A stretch of DNA of 64,000 bases. Source: Grammothele lineata (taxonomy: Eukaryota > Basidiomycota > Agaricomycetes > Polyporales > Polyporaceae). The translations under genes and the position numbers were made by a program. The notes under the pieces were generated by a model. That model searched no databases. It saw only the letters and a list, made by a program, of their open reading frames with translations, and was not told the DNA's origin. Of this stretch, positions 1-11,545 are shown piece by piece. The stretch lies in assembly GCA_002150815.3 (NCBI GenBank), contig NDFF03000040.1, forward strand, positions 62,001 through 126,000. The letters are read 5' to 3'. Each line of letters starts with the position of its first letter. The first letter of the stretch is position 1.

Positions 1-682
1 GGTAGTTACCATCGAATGTCCTAGGAAATGTAACGGGTGTTCCACAGACCACTCGGGAAAGAGCCCAACGTCGTGTATCCGACCGAACCTCTGATGCTCG
101 CATTCATGGGAATGCTGCATACCGTAGTCGACTGTGTACGTGTGAGAGGCAGAACATGGGGCAGTCAACGCATGCGCACCTGTGCCACCCACAAGCGAGT
201 AGAAAAGTTCGCAAGCTCGATCATGCAGAGAGCTCACCGGTCCTACGCTACCCAAGGTGTAAGCACAGGCTCCCAAGAAAGTCCGCTACACTTGCCTTGC
301 AAAAATCACCCTCCTATTCGATTGACCTCTAAACTGGCTAGCGTGATTCGAGTGTTCTTCGAAGTTGCCCCAGATGAGCGCGCCAGCGCTGCTCATGAAC
401 CCTTCAACGATGACTAGGGGTATCGGAGTTAGGTCGTGCATGGGTGACGGGACAACTAGATGAAGATAGTAGATGATGTGTAACGTGCGGTCGGTGAGCC
501 AGCCATAATAGATATGGTCAAGTCGAGTCTGAAGAGGAGAGGCCGTCGGGTAGCAGGATCGACGTCGGATGAGGTCGTCAGCCGGGCCGGGTAAGCCGAT
601 AGCCAGTCTTCGCTGAATCGAGCTGCAGGGTAGCCGCTATCGTCATCTCCCGCGGTCTCGCGCCACGCACCCTAACACCAGC
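1..682. other. No supported gene
   Basis: This stretch holds only short open frames with no recognisable domain and no convincing splice pattern. It probably contains the 3' flank of the RNA-binding protein gene that ends to its right on the minus strand. Confidence 0.5.
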
Positions 683-3600
683 TCAGATCATCATTACCGT
701 CGCAGTTCCCAGCACGCATAGGGGATCGTACTCTGCTCCACTTACGGTGCGCGCTTGTACTAGAACAAGGGTTCGCGAAATGATTACTCGGAATTTCGCA
801 CTGCTTACGACGTCACAAATTACGAGAGATGGGTAGAACATTTGAACTCGGCAATATGACTTAATACACGACATTTCCCGTAAGTTATGGAAAACATTGT
901 CACCACAGGCTGTCCTGTAGGTTCTAGAGGAGCTAACAATTTTTTGCAGCTAACGGCGCGCCGAATTGTTGTGGCGTCACCTCCGATGACTCCCCCTGTA
1001 TGTTCGTGTATGTGCCCGCGACAGAGAACTCAGAAGAGGTAAACTCACCTGCACAGACGCGGGTGGCGTAGTAGGTGCAGGGATGTTTTGGCACGAGGGT
1101 TGAAGAGCGGCTATGCTGTATGGCAACGGATTTGACATCCAGATCGGCGGCTGGAGCATTGGATGTTGCGAAGAGGACTGCGGCCCGTTTGACGACGACG
1201 CACTAGCCAGATTGATCGGATATGGTCCAGGATATGCGGCGAGGTGAGGGGGATACAACCACGCATTACCAACTGAGGGGATGGGTGCAGGGTGCGGCGG
1301 GGATCGTGAGGGCATGATAGGTGACGGACGGCCATGAGCGTTAGCCATGTATTGATGCAAGGCGTCTCGCTGGTACACAGGTATCAAAGCCCCATGTTCA
1401 TTTTGTATGAATCCGGTCGCCCTGAGAGGAGGCTGGGCGCCCTGGGCTTGAGGGTTCAGCGGTTGCGTGGGGTCAGCAACGGCGTCTGGCTGTAATCCTT
1501 CCATGAGCCGTGGATCCACAATACTGACTCTGCAGGAACCAACTTACCTTTGTCACCGACGGCCAAGTAATGCCGTGCATGTTGGGACTTATTCCCATAT
1601 CTCGAGGCAAGAAAGGGCGCTGGGCGGGATGGACAGGGTAAGGATATCCCGGATAGCCATAGCCTGGAACGATCGGGACAGCGTATGGGTATGGTGCGGA
1701 GTACGGTGGGATCCAGGGTTGAGCATGGAGGAAACTCATATTCAGGGGATAATGGGCCATTGGCGTGGGCGCTGGTCCGGCTGACGTTGAAAATGTCGTG
1801 GCAGGCGGAGACGACGATGCCATCGTACTAGGCGCCCCCTGGAGCGTTTCGTGGTGTAGAGAAGGAACCTTGGTGGTGCTAGATGAAATGGACGAGCAGC
1901 TCGTGCTAGTCCCATCTTGAGAAAGTCGACTTCGTGAAACATCTGTGAGAGATCTGGCATGTGGAATACTAGGCTGAGGGCTCCCGTGCGTAGAAGAATT
2001 GACCTCTTCCGGGAAGTTTCTCACGAGGAACGAGGTGTTTGAAAAGTTATTTGCTATTGGAGCGCTTACTCTCGGTGCGTTGTATGCAGAAACTGGAAGG
2101 TTTCCTGCACCCGGACTACGTTCCGTCTGTGAGCCACTGAAGAGTGCCCGTCCACGGCCTCGTCCTGCCCGCCATGCATAACGAGGGGCCGAATTGCGAT
2201 CGCGTAATTGCACACGGATTGGCCGACCGTCGTACAGCTGGTTGTGCTAGAGATGTGTTCAGAAGGTGCGCTCAAACCCGAACGAGTGACGTGTTTACCT
2301 CTTCATGAACGGCGCGTATTGCCGACTCTGGGGCAGCGAATCTGATAAACGCAAAGGCAGATCTCTTATTTACTTCGATCGGTTAACACATAAAATTTTC
2401 TACACAACGGGGTCACACATACGCGGTTTGACCAAGTGGATATCTTCAATAGTGCCAAAGCGAGCAAAGGTATGACGTAGTTTGGGCTCGTCCCAATGTT
2501 CCGGTACTTCGAGGCCTCCCACAAACACGGTAGTTGGATCAATCCCCCTAGTCCATCCATGCGATTGGAGCGGCAAGGCAGTTGGAATTTCGGTGATGGC
2601 TGAAAGCGACATATCTCCGGTGTTTGACATGGCCACAACGTCAGCAGGAGGAGTCCTTGGTGCGCCCGAGTGACTGGGGGCGCCGCCAGGAGCTTGAGAA
2701 TAGCTATGTCCAAAACGTGGCGTGATGGATGCGTTAATAGTAGATCCTATCGACGGCGGGAAAAGAGATCTTGTCTGTTCGTCCATTCGAGTTAGATTTT
2801 GCGGGGAGTCGCAGGGGTGATGGTCATCAAGAAGATCCAAGTCGCACTCTTGGTCCGCCCATCGAGGCGCAGGCATGTCGGTATCATCGGCACCTGTGAT
2901 TCCAGGATTTTAGGAAGCAATCGTACGTTCAATACGCCACGCTTACCGATGTGCTCATCTAGCGGCGATAACGGTGACTGTAGGGTCCGTATCGAATGTG
3001 TCTGAAGTAGTAAGGGGGCGGAGTGCGGCACAAATGAGGGGCCACTGGCAGCTGTAGCAGGCGGCCCGTGCAGCTGTCTCCTCTGGTAAGGCGGAACCAG
3101 GCGAATGGGGGAAACATTACTAGCGGGTCTATAGGACCCTTGACTAGGCGTAACTGTTGTCGGGGGATGGTGTGCCCAACTCACTACTAAATGAGGGACG
3201 CGACGCAGAGTCTATACAAGGGTCTATGAACTATAGCGTAAGGTGTATGCTTGGCGACATACCAGAAGTGCGGTGACGCTGTCCTCACGGCAGTTCCATT
3301 TGACCTCCCATACTCCGTCAGCCATTTCCGGAGAACGAGGTGCGTCATGCGGATAAGGGTAACCCGATGGGACGTCTCGTTGATCAGGTGAATCTGATGT
3401 ACCGGTGTTCGTCAATAACGTTTAGAATGCGTAGCCCTAGTGCGCACCGTGAGAAGCCAGATTTCGAAAACTTTCAAGCGCACCAAAAGCCGAGGCAATT
3501 TGCCTAAGGCACTACACAGATGTTGAGTGCTACTGCGCATGGCTGGGAGGGGTGTAAGAACGCTTGCCTCTTCATTATACTTGAGGGGATTAAGCAAGAA

Positions 3601-4710
3601 ACCGCCGCCATCGAAGGCATCTCGCTTGATCGATTCCGTCGCATCTCTTGAGACGTCCGCAGAAAAGCGTACTGCTTCGCCATCGTATAGCAACCCTAAA
3701 AACCTATGCACTACAATGAGCGTATGCTCCGACGTTCCGATGAATATGGAATATGCGTACTTGTTGTTTGGGGGTCGAAAGATCCTCATGGCATGTGCTA
3801 AGTTCATGGTGTGGAGGTGATCATCTGCGGTTTCAGGCAGGCCGTCTGAACTCTCTGCTACGGTGCTGATAGGAGCACTATTGTTATAACCAGAAGATCA
3901 ACAACAAGCCACAAAACATGGTCGAATCTCGTAGAGAAACTCACCGATATGAGATGAGAAGCGTGCGGAAGGCTTTGGCAGGCTCAAATCGTAGTAATCT
4001 TCCTAGGAATGGCCCGGGGGGGTCCGTATGTAGGGCTCGGAGGAGATGACCCGCCGAGTCGGGACTCTAGAGCGTCATTGATGTCGGTGTAGAGACAGAC
4101 GGCGTGGTGAGAGAGCACGTACGTCGCACTGAATAAAAGCGCATACACCGCCTCGGTTATCCCTTACAACCTTGATGGTTTTGATTTGCGGAAACGCAGA
4201 AAGATGATCGAGTAACCTCTGGGTAAGCTCGCTTCGATCAACATTTCCAGGGAGGCTAGTGGATATAAGCAAAAGACATTAGCCGAAAAGAGGTACGACG
4301 GTGCGGGAGTGTCTAACCTGCCCACAAAAACACTGGAATCGTGAGGCGTTCCTTCGGGGAGTGCCATACGCCGTGCTGAAGGACTAGTAGCGGGCGTCAT
4401 GGTGCAGGGGCTTTTCGACGTATCTCTGACCTGGTTTGGAGTGACAGGCTCGTTGACGGGGTGGGATGAGGTAGGAGATGGGGGGTGGGGAAGATCCAAG
4501 GGTGTCATAGCGTGTGCCCCACGCACGGTCCCGTACGGGAAGCTTGGGTGGCATGGGGTAAAGGCTGTGGGATGGCGGTGATAGGGAAGATGTAGACACT
4601 GTCGACCGCGAAGGGCAAGGGCGGACGGGACGGAGAGGAAGATAGACCAGTAGACCGGGGGGTGATAACCCTCGGCAGAAACCGAGGCGGGCGGTCGTTC
4701 TGTGTCTCGT
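683..4710 (-). CDS. Multi-RRM RNA-binding protein
   Basis: The gene encodes a probable cytoplasmic or nuclear RNA-binding protein with several RRMs. Splicing by eye gives a first RRM with RNP2 VFVGSL (about 4350, completed across an intron) and an RNP1-like GGVCAFIQC (about 4150). A linker with FEPAKAFRTLLISYR and HAMRIFRPPNNK follows. Next comes a degenerate RRM (LLNPLKYNEE then LRQIASAFGALESF), and then a clear RRM with TTVFVGGL (about 2540), SAFAFIRF (about 2360) and YDGRPIRVQLRD (about 2220). The C-terminal third is rich in Pro, Tyr, Ser and Gly. Introns are about 50-65 nt, and one starts with GC. The order resembles the multi-RRM Nrd1/MRN1-type fungal proteins, but that assignment is inference. 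Both ends are uncertain: the frame is open up to 4710 without a clear start, and the 3' end is either a read-through stop at 977 or, after a consensus donor at 1048, a stop at 683. Confidence 0.75.
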
Positions 4711-5814
4711 CACTGTGACGCGTCATATGTTCCGGTGCGCAGGGCCTGCGATCGGGATCCAGGAAGACTCGACTTCGACGGTAGAAACCTTTCCTTCCCG
4801 TCACAGGTGCAGTCTCGACAGGCCGGCTTCTTTGGTGAGAAATTGCACGACGATCTCGACGGAGTGAGCGCAGCTTGCGAGTTGACTCGACCGGAATGGT
4901 GCCACATGTAGCGGGCGAGCACGGGCGAGCAGCGTACACGGAAAACCTGGCGATGGTCTACATCTTCTGGACGCTGCATGGCGAGTCGCTTTTGGAGGGC
5001 GCATGCAGTCTCAAGGCAGACCAGAAACCTCCCTCAGTGAGACGCCGCTAAGATGGAAAAATGTCTTCGATGTGGCGGCAAGCGGAGTACCCGGCGACAG
5101 GCCTTCCTGCTTCCATGCCCGGCAACGAGGCTACTCGCCACCAGCGGAAGCGGACTGGTCGTCCCTCTGTGGAGATGAAGCTGACAAGCGGATCTTCCCC
5201 GTCACGCATCCTTATAAGCATGAAGTCAGCGTTCCGCGATCATCGAAAAAGCAGGGACAGAGGTAACCAGCCAATTTCCCGGGTCAACGGCGCCCCGGCG
5301 GCGGGACGTTCGGGGAGAAGGGACGACAGGCTGTGACTGGGCGATGGTGTGCTGAAGTTGCGGCGGAGTTCTTTTTCTGGCTGACCAGCTGTCACCGGCC
5401 GCGACTGGTGATTTATCAAAGAGCAGCCATCGGTGTGGCACAAGCGAGAAAGGCCGCCATAGTGGCGAATCCCCACACTCCGTCGGCCGGCACTTCTCTT
5501 CGGCTGCGAGGTACAGCGGCCTGCAGTCACCATGCGTTAACCAACTCTACCTGGATCATCACCCGCTCACCTCTGCAACACTTGGGGTAGCGAGCGTTTT
5601 CAGAACGGCGGATACTGCACTTTGTCCGGCGTGCTCTTGATGGACTTAGATCTGGTCTGAAGCCTCGGGCATCAGGCCTCAGGCCTGCTAGCTCGTGCTG
5701 AAAATGCCGATTCGTACCGTGATCCACTAAAATAATAGCACCACATCAACATCATTAGGAGGATAGTTGTTAATGGACAGACTATGCTAGTAGTTTCAGG
5801 GAACCTGTGTCGTC
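4711..5814. other. No supported gene; may hold 5' exons of the RRM gene
   Basis: Short overlapping frames occur on both strands and no domain is visible. On the minus strand, an ATG at 5004 followed by GT..AG-like signals could supply upstream exons of the RNA-binding protein gene, but I could not join them with confidence. Confidence 0.4.
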
Positions 5815-6086
5815 GGGGGGGGGGGGGGGGNNNNNNNNNNNNNNNNNNNNNNNNNNNNNNNNNNNNNNNNNNNNNNNNNNNNNNNNNNNNNNNNNNNNNN
5901 NNNNNNNNNNNNNNNNNNNNNNNNNNNNNNNNNNNNNNNNNNNNNNNNNNNNNNNNNNNNNNNNNNNNNNNNNNNNNNNNNNNNNNNNNNNNNNNNNNNN
6001 NNNNNNNNNNNNNNNNNNNNNNNNNNNNNNNNNNNNNNNNNNNNNNNNNNNNNNNNNNNNNNNNNNNNNNNNNNNNNNNNNNNNNN

Positions 6087-6123
<37 letters not shown>
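5815..6123. other. Assembly gap flanked by poly-G
   Basis: There are 16 G at 5815-5830, 256 N at 5831-6086 and 37 G at 6087-6123. Homopolymer G on both sides of an N block looks like a sequencing or gap-filling failure rather than biology. Frames reading through it as poly-glycine are not genes. Confidence 0.95.
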
Positions 6124-6126
<3 letters not shown>

Positions 6127-6466
6127 GTCTAGAGAATGTTCAACGGATCGAGTTGACCAAGAGTTGACGTCCTCGCGGTGCACGTACTCAAGTCACTACG
6201 GTACTCTACCTCCTCGACCGGCTTACTCGGAAGCATCCTTCCTTATGCCCGGTGTTTGCCGATTGGACTAGTACTGGTCCCCCCACGTGACTGCGTGAGT
6301 AGGCGTCTAAAATATTGTCGTGTCGAATGAATCAAGACCAACAGTGATTATACCTGACCTCTTGGCTTTTCAGCTTTTGACCCGTTCGCCTGCCGTCTTC
6401 TTAGTATCGAGCTGCCGTATTCAACAACTTGGTCTTTGCCCATATCTTCGGTGCAGAACAGCTACG

Positions 6467-7141
6467 ATGTCTGATGACGGCTACGGAGGCGGAGGGGGAG
6501 ACGATTATGACTACGAAGGTGGTGGAGGGTGAGTCTTCAAACTCGATTGCCTCTCGTTGGCCTGCATGTAGTGAATGGATTATTTCATTGCTTAGTTTCG
6601 GTGATGATGCTTTTGTGCGTACATATACACAACAAGTGCTGCAAGTCTAGCTTATCAGGACACTCTAGGACGAAAACTATGACTTGCTCGCGACGGAACT
6701 TCCCGATGGAGAGGCAAACGGCGAGGGAGATCAGGCCAATGGCTACGCCGCTAACGGCGCGGACAACTCTCAGGAGCCAGCAAATGGCGAAGGCGGTGGT
6801 CAGACAAATGCATCCAGCGCGGGTTTGCAAGGGGAACGGCAGCCCAATAAAGTGCGCGTTACTACGCCGTACCTCACAAAGTATGAACGAGCACGAGTTT
6901 TGGGAACGAGGGCATTGCAAATTAGGTGCGTGGCTCTTAGTGGTTTACGCCTTTCTTCCGCTGATATCCTGTCGGTGGTAGTATGAACGCGCCTGTGCTT
7001 GTGCCATTGGATGGCGAAACTGACGCACTGCAAATCGCTATCAAGGAGCTGTCCCAACGTAAAATCCCCCTCATTATCCGAAGATATCTTCCTGATGGGA
7101 GTTTCGAAGATTGGAGCGTGTCAGAGCTCATTAGTGATTGA
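6467..7141 (+). CDS. RPB6: RNA polymerases I, II and III shared subunit RPB6 (ABC23)
   Basis: This is the common small subunit of all three nuclear RNA polymerases, which helps assemble and stabilise the core enzyme. Four exons give 165 residues: 6467-6528, a 19-nt microexon 6596-6614, 6669-6925 and 6982-7141. The N-terminal third is acidic and Gly/Asn-rich (residues 1 to about 75), as in other eukaryotic RPB6. The conserved core follows: [20 protein letters not shown], then [28 protein letters not shown] and EDWSVSELI near the end. Without the microexon the first and third exons are out of frame; with it the reading frame is continuous (GGGFGDDAF then DENYDLL). The ATG at 6467 is the first in frame. 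The gene converges on SLA2, with 374 nt between the stop codons. Confidence 0.95.
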
Positions 7142-7515
7142 GAGATGGTGGTTTACTCCTGCGCTTGTTGCAGAGGGTGTTTTACGGACTGCATTGTACC
7201 ATCACGCTGTCAAGCTTTCGGATAGTGTTTCTTCATGTTTTGCTATAACATTCTGATAGTTGTATGCCATACAAACTTCTCCTTCCGTCTCCACATTTTG
7301 CGGATTTGCCCCAAGTGCTGAGGTGGAAAGGCTTTTCGCCCACAAAGCTTGGACACGACTCAACTTAGAATGTCTCAAGCCTAATTCACGTAAGGTCTGC
7401 CATGCGACGCTGCGTCTCAGAAGCATATCCAAAGAGTGTATGAGCGATTGGGAGAATTGTAATTACACAAAATTTTCGTATGCAAACCGACGAGGATCCA
7501 GCGCGCATCATCCCT

Positions 7516-10500
7516 TCAGTCAGTCTCGTCCGTGTGGTATCCCGCACGACGCATCGCGCCCAGCCTATGCCTAGCCGCGTTCAAGTCCTTCTCAAGACGC
7601 AGAATCTCGACCTGCTGCTCCATCTCGCGCCGCTTGAACTCGAGTACAGCCATGTTCTTATAGTCGACATCCTCCTCTTGTGCCTGCTTCGCGGTGATGG
7701 CCTTTACCTGCTTGACAAGCGCCTTGCATGCCTCGGTGACCGCCTTGGCTGCGAGCTCAAGCCGCTCCTGAGTCTTGGACATGAGGTTCGCCTTGACCCG
7801 CGATGCCGCAACGAGCTGTGCCGTGGCGGCTGCGACCTCGTTCGAGGCGACGATGAGCTGCTCGAGCGAGTGTGTGCCCGAGAGTACGCCGTCCGCAGCT
7901 TCGATGAGCAGGTTCGTCGCGAACGCAACTGCACGAGCAGCGGAGATGAGGCCCTCTGTCCACCGGTTGTTGCGTTTGTAGAACTGCTGCGTCGAGCTAG
8001 ACCCCTTGCCCTGCGCGACGATTTCCTGCTGGGACTCGGTCGCCGCCTGGATGAGCCGAGCGATCGCGTTCGTGATGGCTAGTGCGGATGCGAGGATCGC
8101 GTCGTGCACTTGAAGGTCGACCGCACTATACCGGGATGAGTCACGGGGACGCGATTGTAGCTGCTGCAGGCGCGCCGTCGCCGCCTCGATCGCCTTTGCG
8201 GCACCCAGCATCTCCTGTTCGACCAGATCCCCAAGGTCCCCATTGGCCTTGACAGCGCCGGCTTTGCCACCCTTGGGTACCAGACCGTCGACAACTTCGG
8301 ACAACTTTGATAAAGCACCTCGAATCTCGCCATTGTTGCGCATGGCGACCTCCTTACGTTGTGTGGGCTGCGGAATGAGATCAAGCTTGTATGACTGGAG
8401 GTTAAGGAAGGCTCTAAGTCCGACGTCTCCAGCGTTCTTTGCAACGTTGACGAGCTTGTCAGATACCTCGTCATCCACGAGGCGAGTGATACCCTTTGTG
8501 TTGATGAGAACGTCGGAGACCGCTTGAGCGAGCTCATTGGCGCCCTTAATGACCTCGACGTGCTCTCCGCCGGGTTCGCCACCGAGGTAGAGGTTAAACA
8601 CGGTGGCAAAGTCTGTTGCGTTGTTTACCGCCTTCTCGATCATGGAAAGAGTGTACTCCGGAGTAGAGTTCTGGTTGCCTGCCTGTGCAGGCGACTCCAA
8701 CTCGTAGATAGCCTCGTCCACTTTCTGTACACAGGCGTTGAGGATGGAGTCTGCACATTTCGGTGAGAAAAGTAACATGAGTTGACTGACAGACGCACCA
8801 ATGATCTGATTGAGCTTCTTCCTATTGTCTAGGATGAGAGTGTCAATCTGTGCATTCGTTGCCTCTTCATTAAGCCCTTGGTTCTGGAGATATATTATCA
8901 GTAGGGTTCATACACGTCATATCGTCACGCATACCTGCTGAGCCTCGGAGAGTTGCTGAATGGTGGCGTCCATGCCCTCTTGCAAGATGGCGATTTCTTG
9001 GTCCTTCTCATCCCGGAGACGTTCCATATCACCGCTGGCGTTGTCGAGCTTGAGGAGGAGGTCGTCGATTTGCATTTGTTTCGCCTAGAAAGTAGTTAAC
9101 ATCGTGAACGAGATAGTATACTGGACGTCGTAACGTACCCGAAGAGAGTCCTCGAGCTCTGACAACTGACGGTTGTACTTCGAGAGCACGCCGGAGACTT
9201 CAGAGCTCTTCGAACGCGTCGCGTCCTCCGCACGTTCGTTCGCAAAACCAATCTCTCGACGAAGCCTGTCAATCTCATCCTTGTGGTTCGACTTCTGGCG
9301 ATCGAGGTCGAACCGGGCGCGATCGCGTTCCCGGATCATATCTGCGAGCTCGAGATTCTTCGCCTTTAGATCGCGTTCCATGCGCTCCATCTTATCAACG
9401 GCCTCCTGGGCGGAGTTCGCCTTGAGCTGCATTTGTTTGAATTTGGCCAACATGTCCAGGTGTTCCGTACGCAACTGGCTGTACAGCTTGGCCAGCGCCT
9501 CGTATTTCTTCTGCCACATGTTGACCTGGTCCTGCAGTTGCCGGATAAGATCATCCTTAGACATAATCTGGGAGTTGACGTTGGCGGTGACGCTGCCGAG
9601 CTCACTCTCAAGCGCCTTGACTCTCTAAGAGGCCAGTTAATACGGTGAAAGCTGTGCATTACTTGGTGGAAAATAACATACCCTGTCGTACTGCTCAAGC
9701 ATGAGCTGATCGCGTTCATACTGGCCGCGCATCGCAAGAAGCTCGCGCTCGAGGTCGTGCACCTGTTGAGCGGCCTGGTTGCTGTACTGCATCATCTGCT
9801 GCTGCATCTGCTGTTGCATTAGTTGCTCCTGAGCCAGTCGTTCCCTTTCTGCTTGTTCGGCCTGTCTTTGCTCGAACTCGCGGCGCTGTTGTTCCTCCAA
9901 CTCACGACGACGACGTTCTTCCTCTTCGCGAGCGGCTACCAGCGCAGCTTGCTGATCTTCATATTGTTTGAGCATGCGAGCCTGTTCGTTGACATCTACA
10001 TTCGGAGTAGGTGCTACCGGAGGAGGCGTCTTTACTGTAGCAGTGGCTGGACGCGCAGGAAGATCCGGCGCGGATCCATTGTCCATGAGATTTGGTGGTT
10101 CCTGTGTACTTACTTAGTGACATGAGGCTCCAGTGCTCAGACACATACCTGGCCGAGCTTCGGAACATTGATGAGACCAGTAAGATATTTCAAGTTAGAA
10201 CATTCGTAGTAGAACTTGCGGAGGGCGTAGTGCTGCTGGCTATACCGTGAGCGCAAAGGCTCAAGAGCCTCGATGTCGTTGGTGCCTATTCTCCCGTCAG
10301 ACAAATGTCTTGAGCAAACGAAAAGACATACGTCGATGCATAGCACGAAGCATACTCGTGATGAAGCGGTAGATACCCCAGCTCTCCTTGACTAGTGGTA
10401 CGAGGGCGGATATGCGGCACTCATTGCTCGCGGAGTGGCGGAAGTGTGCGAATATCATCCTCTGAAAAGAATCTATCTGGTCTTGAAGCCCCATGAGGTC

Positions 10501-11308
10501 GGAGATCGTCTCATAACTATACACCGACTTAATACTTGAAGCCAGAGGCGAGTCGGAGGAACTCACCCCTCGTTTGGGTCGTCTATCCCCTTCAATGTAA
10601 TGTACTCTTCGTACTCGAATAGACCGTTGAACTCTGGACGGAGTCGGTGGAATCGTAACTTCGCTAGGAGGAACTGGACGTAAGTCCTGATGAGAGGACC
10701 GTATCCTGCAGGCCGTTAGGAGTGTGCGCTACCCGATAGCTAATGTTATAAACACACCTCGAGCCGTTTCGTGCCCTGCTGTACGCGCACAAGTCTCCAA
10801 CCATCCTGTTTGACCATGCGCTTCTTTGATAGTCTGCCCGCCTCCCATTATTCATAGCTGTGGCGCCGAGACGATGCAACTTACCACTGGGTGACCTTCT
10901 TGTAGGACCTTATGCACAGTGATGAGAGCTTTGAACGTCTGCACCTCATCCGAGAGAATAGGTTGCACGCGCAGACCGGTCCAAAATGATATTGAGGAGT
11001 GGTAATCCCAAGTGTAGACAATACACTCTGGAAACTCGGTTAAGTGCGGAGTGAGTCTCACGAGCTGCATGTGAACGCACTCCGGACATGCTTCTGCTTG
11101 GGGGCCGTTTCATCGGGATTAGTGGCTTTCTTGATGTTCACGACGAGCTCTCCCTCCGCCTTATCCTTATCCACCGGACGTGTGGGGTAGTGCACATCAT
11201 CACCGTCAATATTGTAGTCGCCCTGCCGTGTGCGCGAACCGGAGTACCTGTCCTCGCAAGCAATGTCAGAAACGTCCAGCTGACCATAGGCAGTAGTAGG
11301 ACTGACAT
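7516..11308 (-). CDS. SLA2: Endocytic adaptor SLA2/End4 (Hip1R family)
   Basis: This is a clathrin-mediated endocytosis adaptor that links PI(4,5)P2 membranes and clathrin coats to F-actin. The N-terminal ANTH domain is recognisable by VVNIKKATNPDETAPKQKH, CIVYTWDYHSS, FWTGLRVQPILSDE and TFKALITVHKVLQEGHP (exons at 11.2-10.9 kb). A central Gln/Glu-rich coiled coil lies at about 10.1-8.9 kb. The C-terminal talin-like actin-binding (I/LWEQ, THATCH) domain fills the last exon, with SRYSAVDLQVHDAILASA, NNRWTEGLISAARAVA and LIVASNEVAAATAQLVAAS. The protein ends at a stop at 7516. The start is awkward: the ATG in good context at 11308 is one base out of frame with the following ANTH exon, which has no other in-frame ATG, so a one-base sequence error or a missed 5' exon is likely. 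It is divergent from SHY1. Confidence 0.93.
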
Positions 11309-11545
11309 GGCTGGTATGTAGACCAAGCAAGGGGTGAAGAAGAAGTAGAAGGTGGTGATTACGAAGGAACGAGTGAGATGGGATGTAGCCCTCGGCCTGC
11401 AAGACGTTAGCGCTTTGGATCGGCTGCGTACGACCCCGCCTTCGCCTCCACCCCCTTGCTTCTCTCCCTCTAGTACTAGTCCCCAGGGAACGCAGCAGCT
11501 AGCAGCCAGCATTCTCGTTCGAATCCGTCTGTGCAGCTATTCAAG
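11309..11545. promoter_or_regulatory. Divergent promoter region SLA2 / SHY1
   Basis: This 237-bp gap separates the proposed starts of SLA2 (left) and SHY1 (right). It contains pyrimidine-rich leader sequence for SLA2 and a good branch site and acceptor (gctaacgtcttgcag, read on minus, ending near 11400). That suggests a 5'-UTR intron in SLA2. Confidence 0.5.

Noticed and set aside
6118..6128. GGGTTAG next to the gap, reminiscent of a telomere repeat
   Set aside because: There is a single occurrence after a poly-G run and no tandem TTAGGG copies are present.
5784..6167. Open frames reading through the N gap as poly-glycine
   Set aside because: They consist of N and homopolymer G and are an assembly artefact.
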